Below are positions 25,689 through 34,159 of a stretch of 61,307 nt of DNA, piece by piece (position 1 is the first letter of the stretch; each line of letters starts with the position of its first letter). This DNA is from Bacteroidia bacterium (lineage in GTDB: Bacteria > Bacteroidota > Bacteroidia > Bacteroidales > UBA7960). The notes under the pieces were generated by a model. That model ran no database searches and had not been told where the DNA came from. It was given only the letters and a program-made list of their open reading frames with translations. The translations under genes and the position numbers were made by a program. The stretch is from positions 1 to 61,307 of the forward strand of contig REEA01000188.1 of NCBI GenBank assembly GCA_007695305.1. The letters are read 5' to 3'.

Positions 25689-27536
25689 ATGTTTCCGTTT
25701 ATGCCAAAATATATTTTATTTCAGGTTTTCTTAAGCTCATTGTTTATGGTGTTCACCGGCGGATATGCCATTTCACAGGACGCCACAAATGAGCGACTTG
25801 CCGCGCAATTTCTGCGCGACGGACAATACGAGGAGGCACGTGCCTTGTATGAGGATCTTTTTGCAGAAAATCCCACATACATGATTTACAACAACTACCT
25901 TGAAAGCCTTTTTGCATTGGAAGAATTCAGACAGGCCGAAAGGGTTGTCAATAAACAGATTGAAAGGCATCCGGCTGATTTCCGCTACCGTGTTGACCTG
26001 GCGTGGGTGCACGAACAATCCGGCAATTCCCGCAGGGCACAAAGGCAAATGGACGATCTGATCAGTGAGCTCTCTGCAAACGCTGATGATGTGATCGGCC
26101 TTGCCATGGCTTTTGAAACCCGCGGTTTTATGGAAAGATCTCTTGAAACATATCTGCGTGGAAGACGATTGCTTGGTGATACCCACCCACTTCATCTGCG
26201 CATCGCCGGAGTACATGAAAAAATGGGTAATTTCAACGCCATGATGGAAGAATATGTTAATTATCTGGATGATTATCATAACGAGATGGACCGTGTGCGC
26301 GGCATTCTTCAGGATGCCATCGCGAACGACCCCGGCTTTGAGAGAAATGATGCCCTTAGAAGGGTTTTGTTGGCCAGAACACAACGGCATCCCGATAATG
26401 TAATGTATTCCGAAATGCTTTTGTGGCTCTCCATACAACAACAGGATTTTCGCATGGCATTTATGCAGGCCCGGGCCCTTGACCGCCGATTGCAGCAAGA
26501 AGGGAAACCCGTTCTGGAAGTGGCAAATCTCAGTACCAATAACAGAAACTACCGGATCGCAGCCGATGCCTATCAGTACCTGTTGAACATGGGTGAAGAC
26601 AGCCAATTTTACCTGGAAGCACTCGTGGGTTATCTAAATGTGCGCTTTTTGTCGGTGGTTGATGAATACGAATACGATGTAGCCGACTTGTTGAATATTC
26701 AGGAAGAATACCATGCTGCCATCGAGAGCCTTGGGATCAACTCAAGAACCGTGCAAATCGTCCGCAATCTGGCCAACCTCAAAGCTTTCTATTTGAATGA
26801 TAGCGATGGAGCCATCCAATTGCTCGAAGCCACACTTGATCTTCCCAATATTTCAAACCGTGTAAAAGGGGAGTGCCGTATTGAGTTGGCAGATATCTTG
26901 CTGCTCACCGGTGAAGTATGGGATGCCACTTTGCTGTACTCCCAGGTAGACCGCATGTTCAGGGATGATCCACTCGCCCATGAGGCAAAATATAAAAATG
27001 CCAGACTTACCTATTTCATCGGGGAGTTTGACTGGGCAAAGGCGCAGCTGGATGTGCTCAAGGGCGGCACCCACAGGCTCATTGCCAATGATGCCATGAG
27101 GTTGTCACTTCGAATCCAGGACAACCTGGGCATCAACGGAGACCCTGTTCCCCTGAAAATGTTTGCAAGAGCCGAACAGCACATATTTATGAACAATTTT
27201 GACAAAGCCTTGATGGTACTGGATTCCATACACGAACGCTTCCCTTTGCACCAGATCAATGATGACCTCATATTTGCCCGGTCAGAGATCAAACGGCAAC
27301 GTGGCGACTATGCGGCTGCCGATAGTTTGCTGGCTGTTGTCGTTGCTGACTTTCCGGCCGGACTGCTTGCCGACGAAGCATTGTTTCAAAGGGCACAACT
27401 GCATGAGCATTATTTCAAACAACCGGACAAGGCCATGGCCCTTTATCAGCAACTGATGATTGATTTTCCGGGCAGCCTGCATACCATTACTGCCCGAAAC
27501 CGCTTCAGGATCCTGCGCGGTGATATCGTCAACTGA
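25689..27536 (+). CDS. Exported TPR-repeat protein
   Basis: About 615 aa if ATG at 25689 is the start. The frame is open from a TTG at 25611, and ATG codons at 25635, 25671 and 25701 are also possible. A signal peptide (ILFQVFLSSLFMVFTGGYAISQ) points to export. The rest is helical with many degenerate tetratricopeptide repeats, for example LAAQFLRDGQYEEARALYEDLFAENP near the N-terminus and DEALFQRAQLHEHYFKQPDKAMALYQQL near the C-terminus, like YbgF/BamD-type scaffolds. Function unknown. It is 14 bp upstream of rsmA and probably co-transcribed with it. Confidence 0.82.
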   Translation: MFPFMPKYILFQVFLSSLFMVFTGGYAISQDATNERLAAQFLRDGQYEEARALYEDLFAENPTYMIYNNYLESLFALEEFRQAERVVNKQIERHPADFRYRVDLAWVHEQSGNSRRAQRQMDDLISELSANADDVIGLAMAFETRGFMERSLETYLRGRRLLGDTHPLHLRIAGVHEKMGNFNAMMEEYVNYLDDYHNEMDRVRGILQDAIANDPGFERNDALRRVLLARTQRHPDNVMYSEMLLWLSIQQQDFRMAFMQARALDRRLQQEGKPVLEVANLSTNNRNYRIAADAYQYLLNMGEDSQFYLEALVGYLNVRFLSVVDEYEYDVADLLNIQEEYHAAIESLGINSRTVQIVRNLANLKAFYLNDSDGAIQLLEATLDLPNISNRVKGECRIELADILLLTGEVWDATLLYSQVDRMFRDDPLAHEAKYKNARLTYFIGEFDWAKAQLDVLKGGTHRLIANDAMRLSLRIQDNLGINGDPVPLKMFARAEQHIFMNNFDKALMVLDSIHERFPLHQINDDLIFARSEIKRQRGDYAAADSLLAVVVADFPAGLLADEALFQRAQLHEHYFKQPDKAMALYQQLMIDFPGSLHTITARNRFRILRGDIVN

Positions 27537-27549
27537 AAACCTCACAAGC

Positions 27550-28335
27550 GTGCACGCATACCAGGTCACACCCAAAAAACATATGGGCCAGCACTTTCTG
27601 GCTGATCCAAATATAGCCCGGAAAATCGCTGAAAGCCTCTCAGGAAGCCAGCATTACGCCTATGTGCTGGAAGTTGGCCCCGGCACAGGTATGCTTTCCC
27701 AATTCCTCATGGGAAAGCCCAATCACCAATGGATAGGTGTTGAACTTGATTCTGAATCCGTAAACTTTTTAACAACAAAATACCCGGATTACGCATCTTC
27801 TGTTATTGAAGCAGATTTTTTGCATTTTGATCCTGAAAAAATACTGGCAGACCAACACTTTGCCCTGATAGGAAACTTCCCATACCACATCTCAAGCCAG
27901 ATTATATTTAAGGTGTTGAAACATCGACAGCAAATACCTGAAGTGGTGGGCATGCTGCAAAAAGAAGTTGCAGAGAGAATTGCAGCCAAACCGGGAAGCA
28001 AAACCTATGGTATCCTGAGCGTATTATCTCAGGCTTTCTATCATGTGAAACTGTTGTTCACCGTGCCTCCACATGTCTTTGTGCCGCCACCGAAGGTACG
28101 GTCGGCAGTGCTGCGCTTTGAAAGAAAGGAAGACATTGTCCTTGACTGTGATGAGACACTGTTTTTCAAGGTGGTGAAAACAGCCTTCAATCAACGTAGA
28201 AAAACCTTAAGAAATTCCCTAAAGACCATGGCGGTAGCATGGGATATGCTGCCCGCTGATTTACCCCAAAAACGACCGGAGCAATTGTCAGTCAGTGATT
28301 TTGTTGCGATTACCCGGAATGTGGGCTTAAAATGA
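27550..28335 (+). CDS. rsmA: 16S rRNA dimethyladenosine transferase (KsgA)
   Basis: 261 aa; dimethylates two adjacent adenines in the helix 45 loop of 16S rRNA. Motifs: GQHFLADPNIARKI, the SAM-binding LEVGPGTGMLSQFL, and the catalytic NFPYHISSQI (the NLPY variant). The open frame runs upstream to 27460 inside the TPR gene. GTG at 27550, just before HAYQVTPKKHMGQHFL, gives the family N-terminus, so I choose it; it lies 14 bp after the TPR stop. Confidence 0.96.
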   Translation: MHAYQVTPKKHMGQHFLADPNIARKIAESLSGSQHYAYVLEVGPGTGMLSQFLMGKPNHQWIGVELDSESVNFLTTKYPDYASSVIEADFLHFDPEKILADQHFALIGNFPYHISSQIIFKVLKHRQQIPEVVGMLQKEVAERIAAKPGSKTYGILSVLSQAFYHVKLLFTVPPHVFVPPPKVRSAVLRFERKEDIVLDCDETLFFKVVKTAFNQRRKTLRNSLKTMAVAWDMLPADLPQKRPEQLSVSDFVAITRNVGLK

Positions 28336-28370
28336 TCCGGCTTTGGTCTGTTATGGTTTTTTTTCGACAC

Positions 28371-28405
28371 TTGTTTCCTGTTCGTTCGAAAAAGCTTAAT
28401 TTTGT
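28371..28405 (+). promoter_or_regulatory. Candidate promoter of the PP2C-like/LysM gene
   Basis: TTG (28371-28373) and TAATTTTG (28398-28405) with a 24-bp spacer. The box lies 27 bp before ATG 28432, and it argues against the upstream in-frame start at 28402. Confidence 0.5.
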
Positions 28406-28431
28406 TGCAACGCAGTACAAGCTCCATCAAC

Positions 28432-29754
28432 ATGGCTACTAAAAAGCTGAATAAATTTGAGTATGCGGGAGAGGAAGTTCCGGGCAGTGCCGGTTTTAGA
28501 GGTTTGCACCGGCAAGCTGCTTTTGAAACCCCCGCCGGTTATGCCTTTGTGGTTGTTTCATCTGCCGTTGAAGAAAAAATCCAGGCAGACTTGACCGCTG
28601 TGGTAATCGATCGCATCCGTTATTACATGAACACGGAAACGGAAGACCGTATTTCATCCCTCCCCGGGAATGCACTTGTTTATACAAGCGGATATCTCAA
28701 ACTGCAGAGTGAAAAGGGTCAGGGAAAAGAGGCCAAAGAGATCAGCTGTTTGTGTGTATTGTTCCATAAAGAGGTCATCCATTATGCGGCTGTTGGTGAT
28801 GTTTGTTGCTGGTTATTTACTGACCGGAAAATGATCCCTGTATATCAGCCGCCTTCAAAAACACTGACAGAGTCTGACACGGATCGGAGCTATATGGGTA
28901 ATAAAAGCCTTATCAAACCGGCAACCGGAACCTCGGCCGGTTTAGCTCCCATGGATCATGACATGCTTTTGCTGGCCTCATCATCACTATGCAACTGCCT
29001 TGCCGAAAAACAGGTCAGAAAGATATTGCAGGACTCTATGCCACTTGGATCCAAAGTCCTGAGGGTGCTGCAGCATGCATGTAAGGAAACACCCGCAGAA
29101 GCTGCCGCGCTGATGATCCTGTCATTTTATGACCTGCAGAACCGGGAAAGGATCATTGCACCCGTTGAGCAGCCGGACGCTCAAAATCAAGGTATTAGCA
29201 AAGAAAAGCCAAAAAACAAAGCCGGAACAAAAACCACTGCTGCAAAACCCGCAGCATCTGCCGGCATATTGTCGTGGTTAAAGCTTGGTCTGCAAATTCT
29301 TGCCCTGGCATTTGTCGGCTACATGATTTATGACCTTTTCATTTTCGACCCCCATCCACCCATACACATTCCTCCTGCTACAACTGTTGTGGAACAGGAT
29401 GTAGTTATCGATCTCCCGGAGGATTCCATATCGGCACACACGCAGGCGCCACCGGCAATGCCGGATGATGTGAGTTATACGGTTCGCACCGGTGACTCCT
29501 GGTCAAACATTTACCGTCAGTTCAGGGTTTGCTCCTGGTTTATCATCAACCATCCTCCCAACAGGGGCCGGTTGGGCAGAGATGGCAGTTTGATCGCCGG
29601 GCAAAGCCTCCGCATACCCGTGAAATACTCAGGAAGTCCCGATCTGAATCCATATTATTACCATGAGTTTACCCTCGATCAGGTTGGCAGTAATTGTCAG
29701 AATGCCGGCAGAGAGTTTCTTGAATCTTTTGAGGCAAAATATCAAAACCCCTAA
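28432..29754 (+). CDS. Degenerate PP2C-like domain, membrane helix and LysM domain
   Basis: A 440-aa protein with an unusual layout. Residues 20-235 resemble a PP2C/SpoIIE phosphatase fold: AAVGDVCCWLFTDRKMIPV corresponds to the GD(S/T)R..L strand, and DHDMLLLASSSLCNCLAEKQVRKIL to the LLLCSDGL region. The usual metal-binding Asp of DGMGG and SDGL is absent. A Lys/Ala/Pro linker (245-277) leads to one transmembrane helix (279-304), then an extracytoplasmic LysM domain (348-398, YTVRTGDSWSNIYRQF...QSLRIPV). I infer a cytosolic pseudo-phosphatase joined to a periplasmic peptidoglycan-binding module. The PP2C assignment is by pattern only. Confidence 0.7.
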   Translation: MATKKLNKFEYAGEEVPGSAGFRGLHRQAAFETPAGYAFVVVSSAVEEKIQADLTAVVIDRIRYYMNTETEDRISSLPGNALVYTSGYLKLQSEKGQGKEAKEISCLCVLFHKEVIHYAAVGDVCCWLFTDRKMIPVYQPPSKTLTESDTDRSYMGNKSLIKPATGTSAGLAPMDHDMLLLASSSLCNCLAEKQVRKILQDSMPLGSKVLRVLQHACKETPAEAAALMILSFYDLQNRERIIAPVEQPDAQNQGISKEKPKNKAGTKTTAAKPAASAGILSWLKLGLQILALAFVGYMIYDLFIFDPHPPIHIPPATTVVEQDVVIDLPEDSISAHTQAPPAMPDDVSYTVRTGDSWSNIYRQFRVCSWFIINHPPNRGRLGRDGSLIAGQSLRIPVKYSGSPDLNPYYYHEFTLDQVGSNCQNAGREFLESFEAKYQNP

Positions 29755-29762
29755 CCAGGATT

Positions 29763-30719
29763 ATGTTAGTGAAAGGCATCGTGCTTATCGTGGATCCTGT
29801 TCATCCTTTGCTGATGGAAGAGCTTAAGGCTGTTGGTTTTGAATGTGTCTGCGAACCGGAAATCCCATTTGATGTTTTTATGGAGCGCCTGCCGCATCTC
29901 ACCGGCATCATTATCCGGAGCCGATGGAAGCTGGATAAAAAGGTGTTGCAAAATGCAGGGAAGTTACGCTTTGTGGGCCGGATTGGCAGCGGCCTGGAGA
30001 ATATTGACGTGGACTATGCCCGAAAAAAAAACATTGTATGTTTGAATACCCCCGAAGGTAACCGGCAGTCAGTTGGTGAGCATGCTGCAGGGATGCTGCT
30101 GACACTGGTAAACAAAATCTGTTCGGCCGACCGGGAAGTACGTCAGGGTATATGGCAGCGTGAAAAAAACTGGGGGACAGAAATCCATGGCAAAACCCTT
30201 GGAATTATTGGATATGGAAACACGGGAAGTGCATTCGCTGAATGTATGAAAGGCTTTGGTATGGAAATTCTCGTCTATGACAAATACAAAACCGGCTTTG
30301 GTTCGGATCATGTCAGGGAAGTTACGCAAAATGAAATTTTTAAACGGGCAGATGTGTTGAGCCTGCATGTGCCGCTAACGGATGAAACCCACCATCTCGT
30401 AAACAGCCGGTATCTGGCGAAATTTCAAAAACCGGTATACCTGATAAACACAGCACGGGGTGCCGTGGTTTCTACAGATGATCTGCTGGAAGCCATTGAT
30501 AACGGTAAAGTACTGGGAGCAGCACTCGACGTTCTTGAATATGAGCGTTTTTCTTTTGAGCAATTGGATTTTGAACAACTTCCCGGATCATTCAGGCGCC
30601 TGGCACAATTGCCTGAGGTGGTCCTTACGCCGCACGTGGCAGGCTGGACAAATGAATCCTATATGAAACTTTCTAAAGTTATGGCGGAAAAAATCAAACG
30701 GTTATTTGCAGGAGGTTGA
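29763..30719 (+). CDS. 2-hydroxyacid dehydrogenase, phosphoglycerate dehydrogenase-like
   Basis: 318 aa, NAD(P)-dependent D-isomer-specific 2-hydroxyacid dehydrogenase. The Rossmann motif is LGIIGYGNTGSAFAE, the catalytic Arg is in NTARGAVV, the Glu in ALDVLEYE and the His in LTPHVAG. It lacks the ACT domain of full SerA, so it could be a short 3-phosphoglycerate dehydrogenase or act on another hydroxyacid. It starts 8 bp after the LysM gene and overlaps the convergent aspartate kinase gene by 18 bp at the 3' end. Confidence 0.88.
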   Translation: MLVKGIVLIVDPVHPLLMEELKAVGFECVCEPEIPFDVFMERLPHLTGIIIRSRWKLDKKVLQNAGKLRFVGRIGSGLENIDVDYARKKNIVCLNTPEGNRQSVGEHAAGMLLTLVNKICSADREVRQGIWQREKNWGTEIHGKTLGIIGYGNTGSAFAECMKGFGMEILVYDKYKTGFGSDHVREVTQNEIFKRADVLSLHVPLTDETHHLVNSRYLAKFQKPVYLINTARGAVVSTDDLLEAIDNGKVLGAALDVLEYERFSFEQLDFEQLPGSFRRLAQLPEVVLTPHVAGWTNESYMKLSKVMAEKIKRLFAGG

Positions 30720-32012
30720 AGCGTCATTTTTAACCACCAACTGCAATGTGGTCCTGCTCTTTTGCTCCAACAGCACTTCCCGCCCCCTTACCAGTTCATC
30801 GATATTCGCTTTCCCGTAATGCCTTACGGTGACCAGTTCCAGGTTGCTGTTGTGTTTTACATGAAAGTTTTTCTTCAAATCCTTTAACAAGGCCGGGGTT
30901 TTGGTCTTGTCGCGGTCAAAACAGGCCGAAAAACTGATGGCTGAATTTTGCATCAGGTTCATTCGCACCCCATGCCTGGCAAAATCTGCAAAAATCCTCG
31001 ACAGGTTCTCCTCTGCGATAAAACTGAAGTCCATGGGAAAAATGGATACCAATACCTGGTTATATTTAAAGATGTAGGAAGGAACCAGGTTATCGTATGT
31101 TTCATTTTGATTGATCAGCGAACCCGCTTTGTTTGGCTGTTCAAAGGATTTGACCCTCAGTGGAATGTTTTTGCTGAGCAGTGGTTTCAGTGTTTTGGGA
31201 TGGATTACGGTAGCACCGTAATAGGCCAGCTCGATGGCTTCCTGGTAACTGATATTATTTAACAGCAAGGTGTTTCGCAGTATTTTGGGATCGGCGTTAA
31301 GCAGACCGGCAACATCCTTCCAGATCACTACTTCAGAGGCATCGAGGGCATAAGCAATGATAGCAGCTGTGAAATCAGATCCTTCCCTGCCAAGTGTCGT
31401 TGTAAATCCCTGTGTGGTGCCACCGATGAACCCCTGTGTGATCACCAGTGGCGGTAAGATTGGCTCCTCAATATTTGTCAGAAAGGGTAACAGTTTTTCC
31501 CGTATGTTTCGGGTGCTCATGATCCAGTCAACTCGGGCGTCCCTGAAGTTGGCATCGGTGATCACCAGCTTTTGGGCGTTAAATAAATAGTTGTGCAAAC
31601 CTATCTCTTTCAGATAGGCACTGAGGATTTGTGTGGACACCATTTCACCGGTTGAAACAATACGGTCGTATTCATAATTGTAGTTGTTGCCCGGTTCCTC
31701 GGTGATGTAATAATACAGCTGGTAAAATGATTGTTCCAAAACGCTGAATACGGGATGGTTCGGATCCGAAAACAACCCTTTTGCCACCTGCAGGTGAGAA
31801 GTCTTAAGCTGATCAAAGATTGCCATCATGGAAGTCTTATTCCTTTCCATGAACATTGCACACAGCAATTCCAGTGCATTGGTTGTTTTGCCCATGGCCG
31901 ACAGTACAATCACCAGCGGCCCGGTGTCATGCTGGTGTTTGATGATCTCTGCTACATTTCGTACCGACTTCGGATCTTTTACCGAAGCCCCTCCGAACTT
32001 GAATACGCGCAT
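30702..32012 (-). CDS. Aspartate kinase
   Basis: 436 aa, first step of the aspartate family pathway (Lys, Thr, Met, diaminopimelate). The N-terminal KFGGASVKDPKSVRNVAEII is the amino-acid kinase signature (Ala replaces the usual Thr of KFGGTSV). FTTTLGREGSDFTAA and EVVIWKDVAGLLNADPKI follow; two ACT-like regions occupy the C-terminal third. It is monofunctional, with no homoserine dehydrogenase part. A TATATTTG box at 32051-32058 (minus strand) may be its -7 element. Confidence 0.94.
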   Translation of the reverse strand: MRVFKFGGASVKDPKSVRNVAEIIKHQHDTGPLVIVLSAMGKTTNALELLCAMFMERNKTSMMAIFDQLKTSHLQVAKGLFSDPNHPVFSVLEQSFYQLYYYITEEPGNNYNYEYDRIVSTGEMVSTQILSAYLKEIGLHNYLFNAQKLVITDANFRDARVDWIMSTRNIREKLLPFLTNIEEPILPPLVITQGFIGGTTQGFTTTLGREGSDFTAAIIAYALDASEVVIWKDVAGLLNADPKILRNTLLLNNISYQEAIELAYYGATVIHPKTLKPLLSKNIPLRVKSFEQPNKAGSLINQNETYDNLVPSYIFKYNQVLVSIFPMDFSFIAEENLSRIFADFARHGVRMNLMQNSAISFSACFDRDKTKTPALLKDLKKNFHVKHNSNLELVTVRHYGKANIDELVRGREVLLEQKSRTTLQLVVKNDASTSCK

Positions 32013-32050
32013 CTTTGTTTTATATTTTACCGGTAAGATCGGTTATTCTG

Positions 32051-32058
32051 CAAATATA
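32051..32058 (-). promoter_or_regulatory. Candidate -7 box for aspartate kinase
   Basis: The minus strand reads TATATTTG then CAG, a match to TAnnTTTG, 39 bp before the start. It adjoins the T tract of the upstream terminator. No -33 TTG is found at normal spacing. Confidence 0.45.
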
Positions 32059-32085
32059 TAAAAAACCCCGGCGGTTACCGGGGTT
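32058..32085 (-). terminator. Terminator of the ECF sigma factor gene
   Basis: On the minus strand AACCCCGG and CCGGGGTT form an 8-bp stem with a 6-nt loop, followed by TTTTT. Confidence 0.85.
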
Positions 32086-32130
32086 GCTCAAAATGAAAGG
32101 GAAAATATATATTGAAGAAATCTTACAATA

Positions 32131-32631
32131 TCAGGCTGATTTCAAAGCTTCCATGAGCTTTTTGCGTGTGAAGAAAATCCGGCTCTTAACCGTGCCAATG
32201 GAAAGGTTCAGCTTCTCGGCAATTTCCTTGTATTTATAACCATTGTTATACATCTCAAACGGCAGGCGTTGTTCTTCACTGATGCCTTCAATTACTTTTT
32301 TAATTTCCTTGAGTGAATAATCAGAATCAGGAAGTCCAATGCTGCTTTCCTGTGAAAGATTGAGGTAGTACAGGTCATCTGTTTTGTCCAGAATCGTGTT
32401 GTTCCTGACATTCTGTCTGTAATTGTTGATGAAGGTGTTTTTCATGATGGTGAAAGTCCACGCCTTCAAATTGGTGTTGTCGGTAAACTTATCCCGGTTG
32501 GTAATCGCTTTCAGAAATGTTTCCTGAACCAGATCCTGCGCATCCTCGTAGTTGGATGTTAACGTGTATGCAAAATATTTCAGATTCTTCTGAAGACCCA
32601 GTAATTTGTAGTTAAATTCAAGTGCTGTCAT
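32131..32631 (-). CDS. ECF-type RNA polymerase sigma factor
   Basis: 166 aa with sigma region 2 (about 10-80; NYEDAQDLVQETFLKAI and NLKAWTFTIMKNTFINNYR) and region 4 (about 108-160; LPFEMYNNGYKYKEIAEKLNLSIGTVKSRIFFTRKKL). No anti-sigma gene is next to it. Upstream on the same strand, 470 bp away, is a MerR-type regulator with photoreceptor motifs, an arrangement that recalls LitR-LitS pairs. It has its own strong promoter at 32668-32697 and a terminator after it, so it is a single-gene transcript. Confidence 0.94.
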   Translation of the reverse strand: MTALEFNYKLLGLQKNLKYFAYTLTSNYEDAQDLVQETFLKAITNRDKFTDNTNLKAWTFTIMKNTFINNYRQNVRNNTILDKTDDLYYLNLSQESSIGLPDSDYSLKEIKKVIEGISEEQRLPFEMYNNGYKYKEIAEKLNLSIGTVKSRIFFTRKKLMEALKSA

Positions 32632-32667
32632 GACGGATGTGGTTTTAGCTGTTCAAATGTTGTATTA

Positions 32668-32697
32668 CAAAATTAAACAAAAATAAATATCTCACAA
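32668..32697 (-). promoter_or_regulatory. Promoter of the ECF sigma gene
   Basis: On the minus strand: TTG (32697-32695), a 19-bp spacer, then TAATTTTG (32675-32668). The predicted start is about 30 nt before the ATG. This is an excellent match to the vegetative Bacteroidota promoter. Confidence 0.8.
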
Positions 32698-32740
32698 GCG
32701 TTTTAAAACTTTTTAACAAAACATGTTGATTAAATATAGC

Positions 32741-32790
32741 GTTTGGTACACACAAAAAATCTATTTGGCATACAAAAATAAGCTATACAA
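32741..32790 (-). promoter_or_regulatory. Repeated TACA motifs upstream of the sigma promoter, candidate operator
   Basis: Three related motifs occur: TTTGGTACACA, TTTGGCATACA and GCTATACAA (TACA at 32747, 32771 and 32786). The first two are direct repeats 24 bp apart. They lie 50-90 bp upstream of the -33 element in the 470-bp spacer between the MerR-like and sigma genes. TACA-type half sites are, from memory, reported for LitR/CarH operators; the link here is inference. The remainder of the spacer (32800-33100) holds no convincing gene. Confidence 0.3.
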
Positions 32791-33101
32791 TGCGTATTTA
32801 AAAGGGTTTAGTGTTTAATTAATGTTAAAGATTATTTACTTTGTTATGGAAGGAGGTGATTTGAAAACAGGCATGAGTAATATATCTCAGTTCCGGGTTG
32901 ACCATAGTTAAAAAATGTTTGGTGAAAGGATAAGATTTGTGTAAAGTTGCGGGAGTAACTTATGCGAATCATAATCAGCACAAAAGGTAGGCGCAATGAT
33001 CAGGGCATTGGTACGAACAAAATGCATGATGTACCTTTAACCGGGTATTGCAGGAATGGTTGAGAAATGGGAAGTACTAAATTTTCGGATGAGGAACCTT
33101 T

Positions 33102-33989
33102 TCAGAGTGTTTTCAGTATTTGTTTGAATTCTTCCGCATCTTTGACCCGAACAACATTCTCCGGCAGGTTGATTCCTTCCTGGAAAACCTGGTATCCGGT
33201 AACAAATATTTTTTTGTAGCTAAAACTTTCGGAAAGTTTTTGCAGATAATCCGGAATCTCTTTGGTATTCATGGCAGCCACAAAATAGGTAAAAAGATAA
33301 TCTGTCTTTAGGATTTTCAATACCTCCGTTAAATCATCAAAAGGTACCGATTGACCCAGATAGATCACCTTAAAACCGTTCTTTTTGAGAATGAAGTTGT
33401 AAAACAGTAAGCCCAGCTCATGCAGTTCGTTTTCAGGCAAAAACAACAGGAAGGTTTTGGCATCCTGTGCAGTGGGTTTTGCCTGCCCATCGATGGCAAT
33501 GATGATTTTCTGGCGTATCAGGTTGGTGATAAAGTGTTCCTGGGCAGGGTTAATATTGTCGATGAGCCAGAGAATGCCTACTTTCTCAAGAAACGGATAT
33601 AAGATATGTGTAACACACTTTTCGAATCCAAGCTTAAGAATGGCAGTGTTGAGCGTATGTTCAAAAACATCTTCGCTCATTTCAATCATGGAAACCACCA
33701 GGTTATTGATCATGGAATCATAATCACCGTGAGAGCCGGAAATTTCCATGACTTTTTCATTGATCTCTGCTTCATCCATTTTGGCGATGTTGGAGATCTT
33801 AAATCCATGTTTGTTAAGGGTACTTATATTCAATATTTTTTTGAGATCACAATTGTGATAATAGCGAATATTGGTATCGGTTCTTTTGGGTTCAATAATA
33901 CCATAGCGCTTCTCCCATATGCGTATGGTATGGGCTTTTATACCGCTTAGTTTTTCCAGGTCATTAATGGAGAAGCGATGGGGATGCAT
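33102..33989 (-). CDS. MerR-family regulator with B12-binding photoreceptor-like domain (CarH/LitR type)
   Basis: 295 aa. A MerR winged helix (5-70; FSINDLEKLSGIKAHTIRIW, EKRYGIIEPKRT) is followed by a helical bundle and a Rossmann-like cobalamin-binding domain (175-295). The photoreceptor motif Wx9EH is present (Trp141, Glu151, His152), as is ExHxxG (Glu188, His190, Gly193), where His190 would be the lower cobalt ligand. The residue after Trp141 is Leu, where Thermus CarH has the His that binds cobalt after light exposure. In CarH proteins adenosylcobalamin drives DNA binding in the dark and light releases it. The neighbouring sigma gene is the likely target. Confidence 0.87.
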   Translation of the reverse strand: MHPHRFSINDLEKLSGIKAHTIRIWEKRYGIIEPKRTDTNIRYYHNCDLKKILNISTLNKHGFKISNIAKMDEAEINEKVMEISGSHGDYDSMINNLVVSMIEMSEDVFEHTLNTAILKLGFEKCVTHILYPFLEKVGILWLIDNINPAQEHFITNLIRQKIIIAIDGQAKPTAQDAKTFLLFLPENELHELGLLFYNFILKKNGFKVIYLGQSVPFDDLTEVLKILKTDYLFTYFVAAMNTKEIPDYLQKLSESFSYKKIFVTGYQVFQEGINLPENVVRVKDAEEFKQILKTL

Positions 33990-34159
33990 TTATTTTTGGT
34001 TTTTGAAACTTGATATTTAACAAATAAACATTAATCAAATAAAAAAGTTCATGGTTTGTTTAATTAAAATAAAATGCTTATATTGTGAGGCCTAAAAACA
34101 GCCTTAAGGCATCATCAAGCGTTAAATCTTCAATAAAATATTCTCAGTAAAAATCAAAA

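Noticed and set aside
25773-26606. 277-aa minus-strand open frame
   Set aside because: It is antisense to the TPR-repeat gene; the TPR product has clear repeats and a signal peptide.
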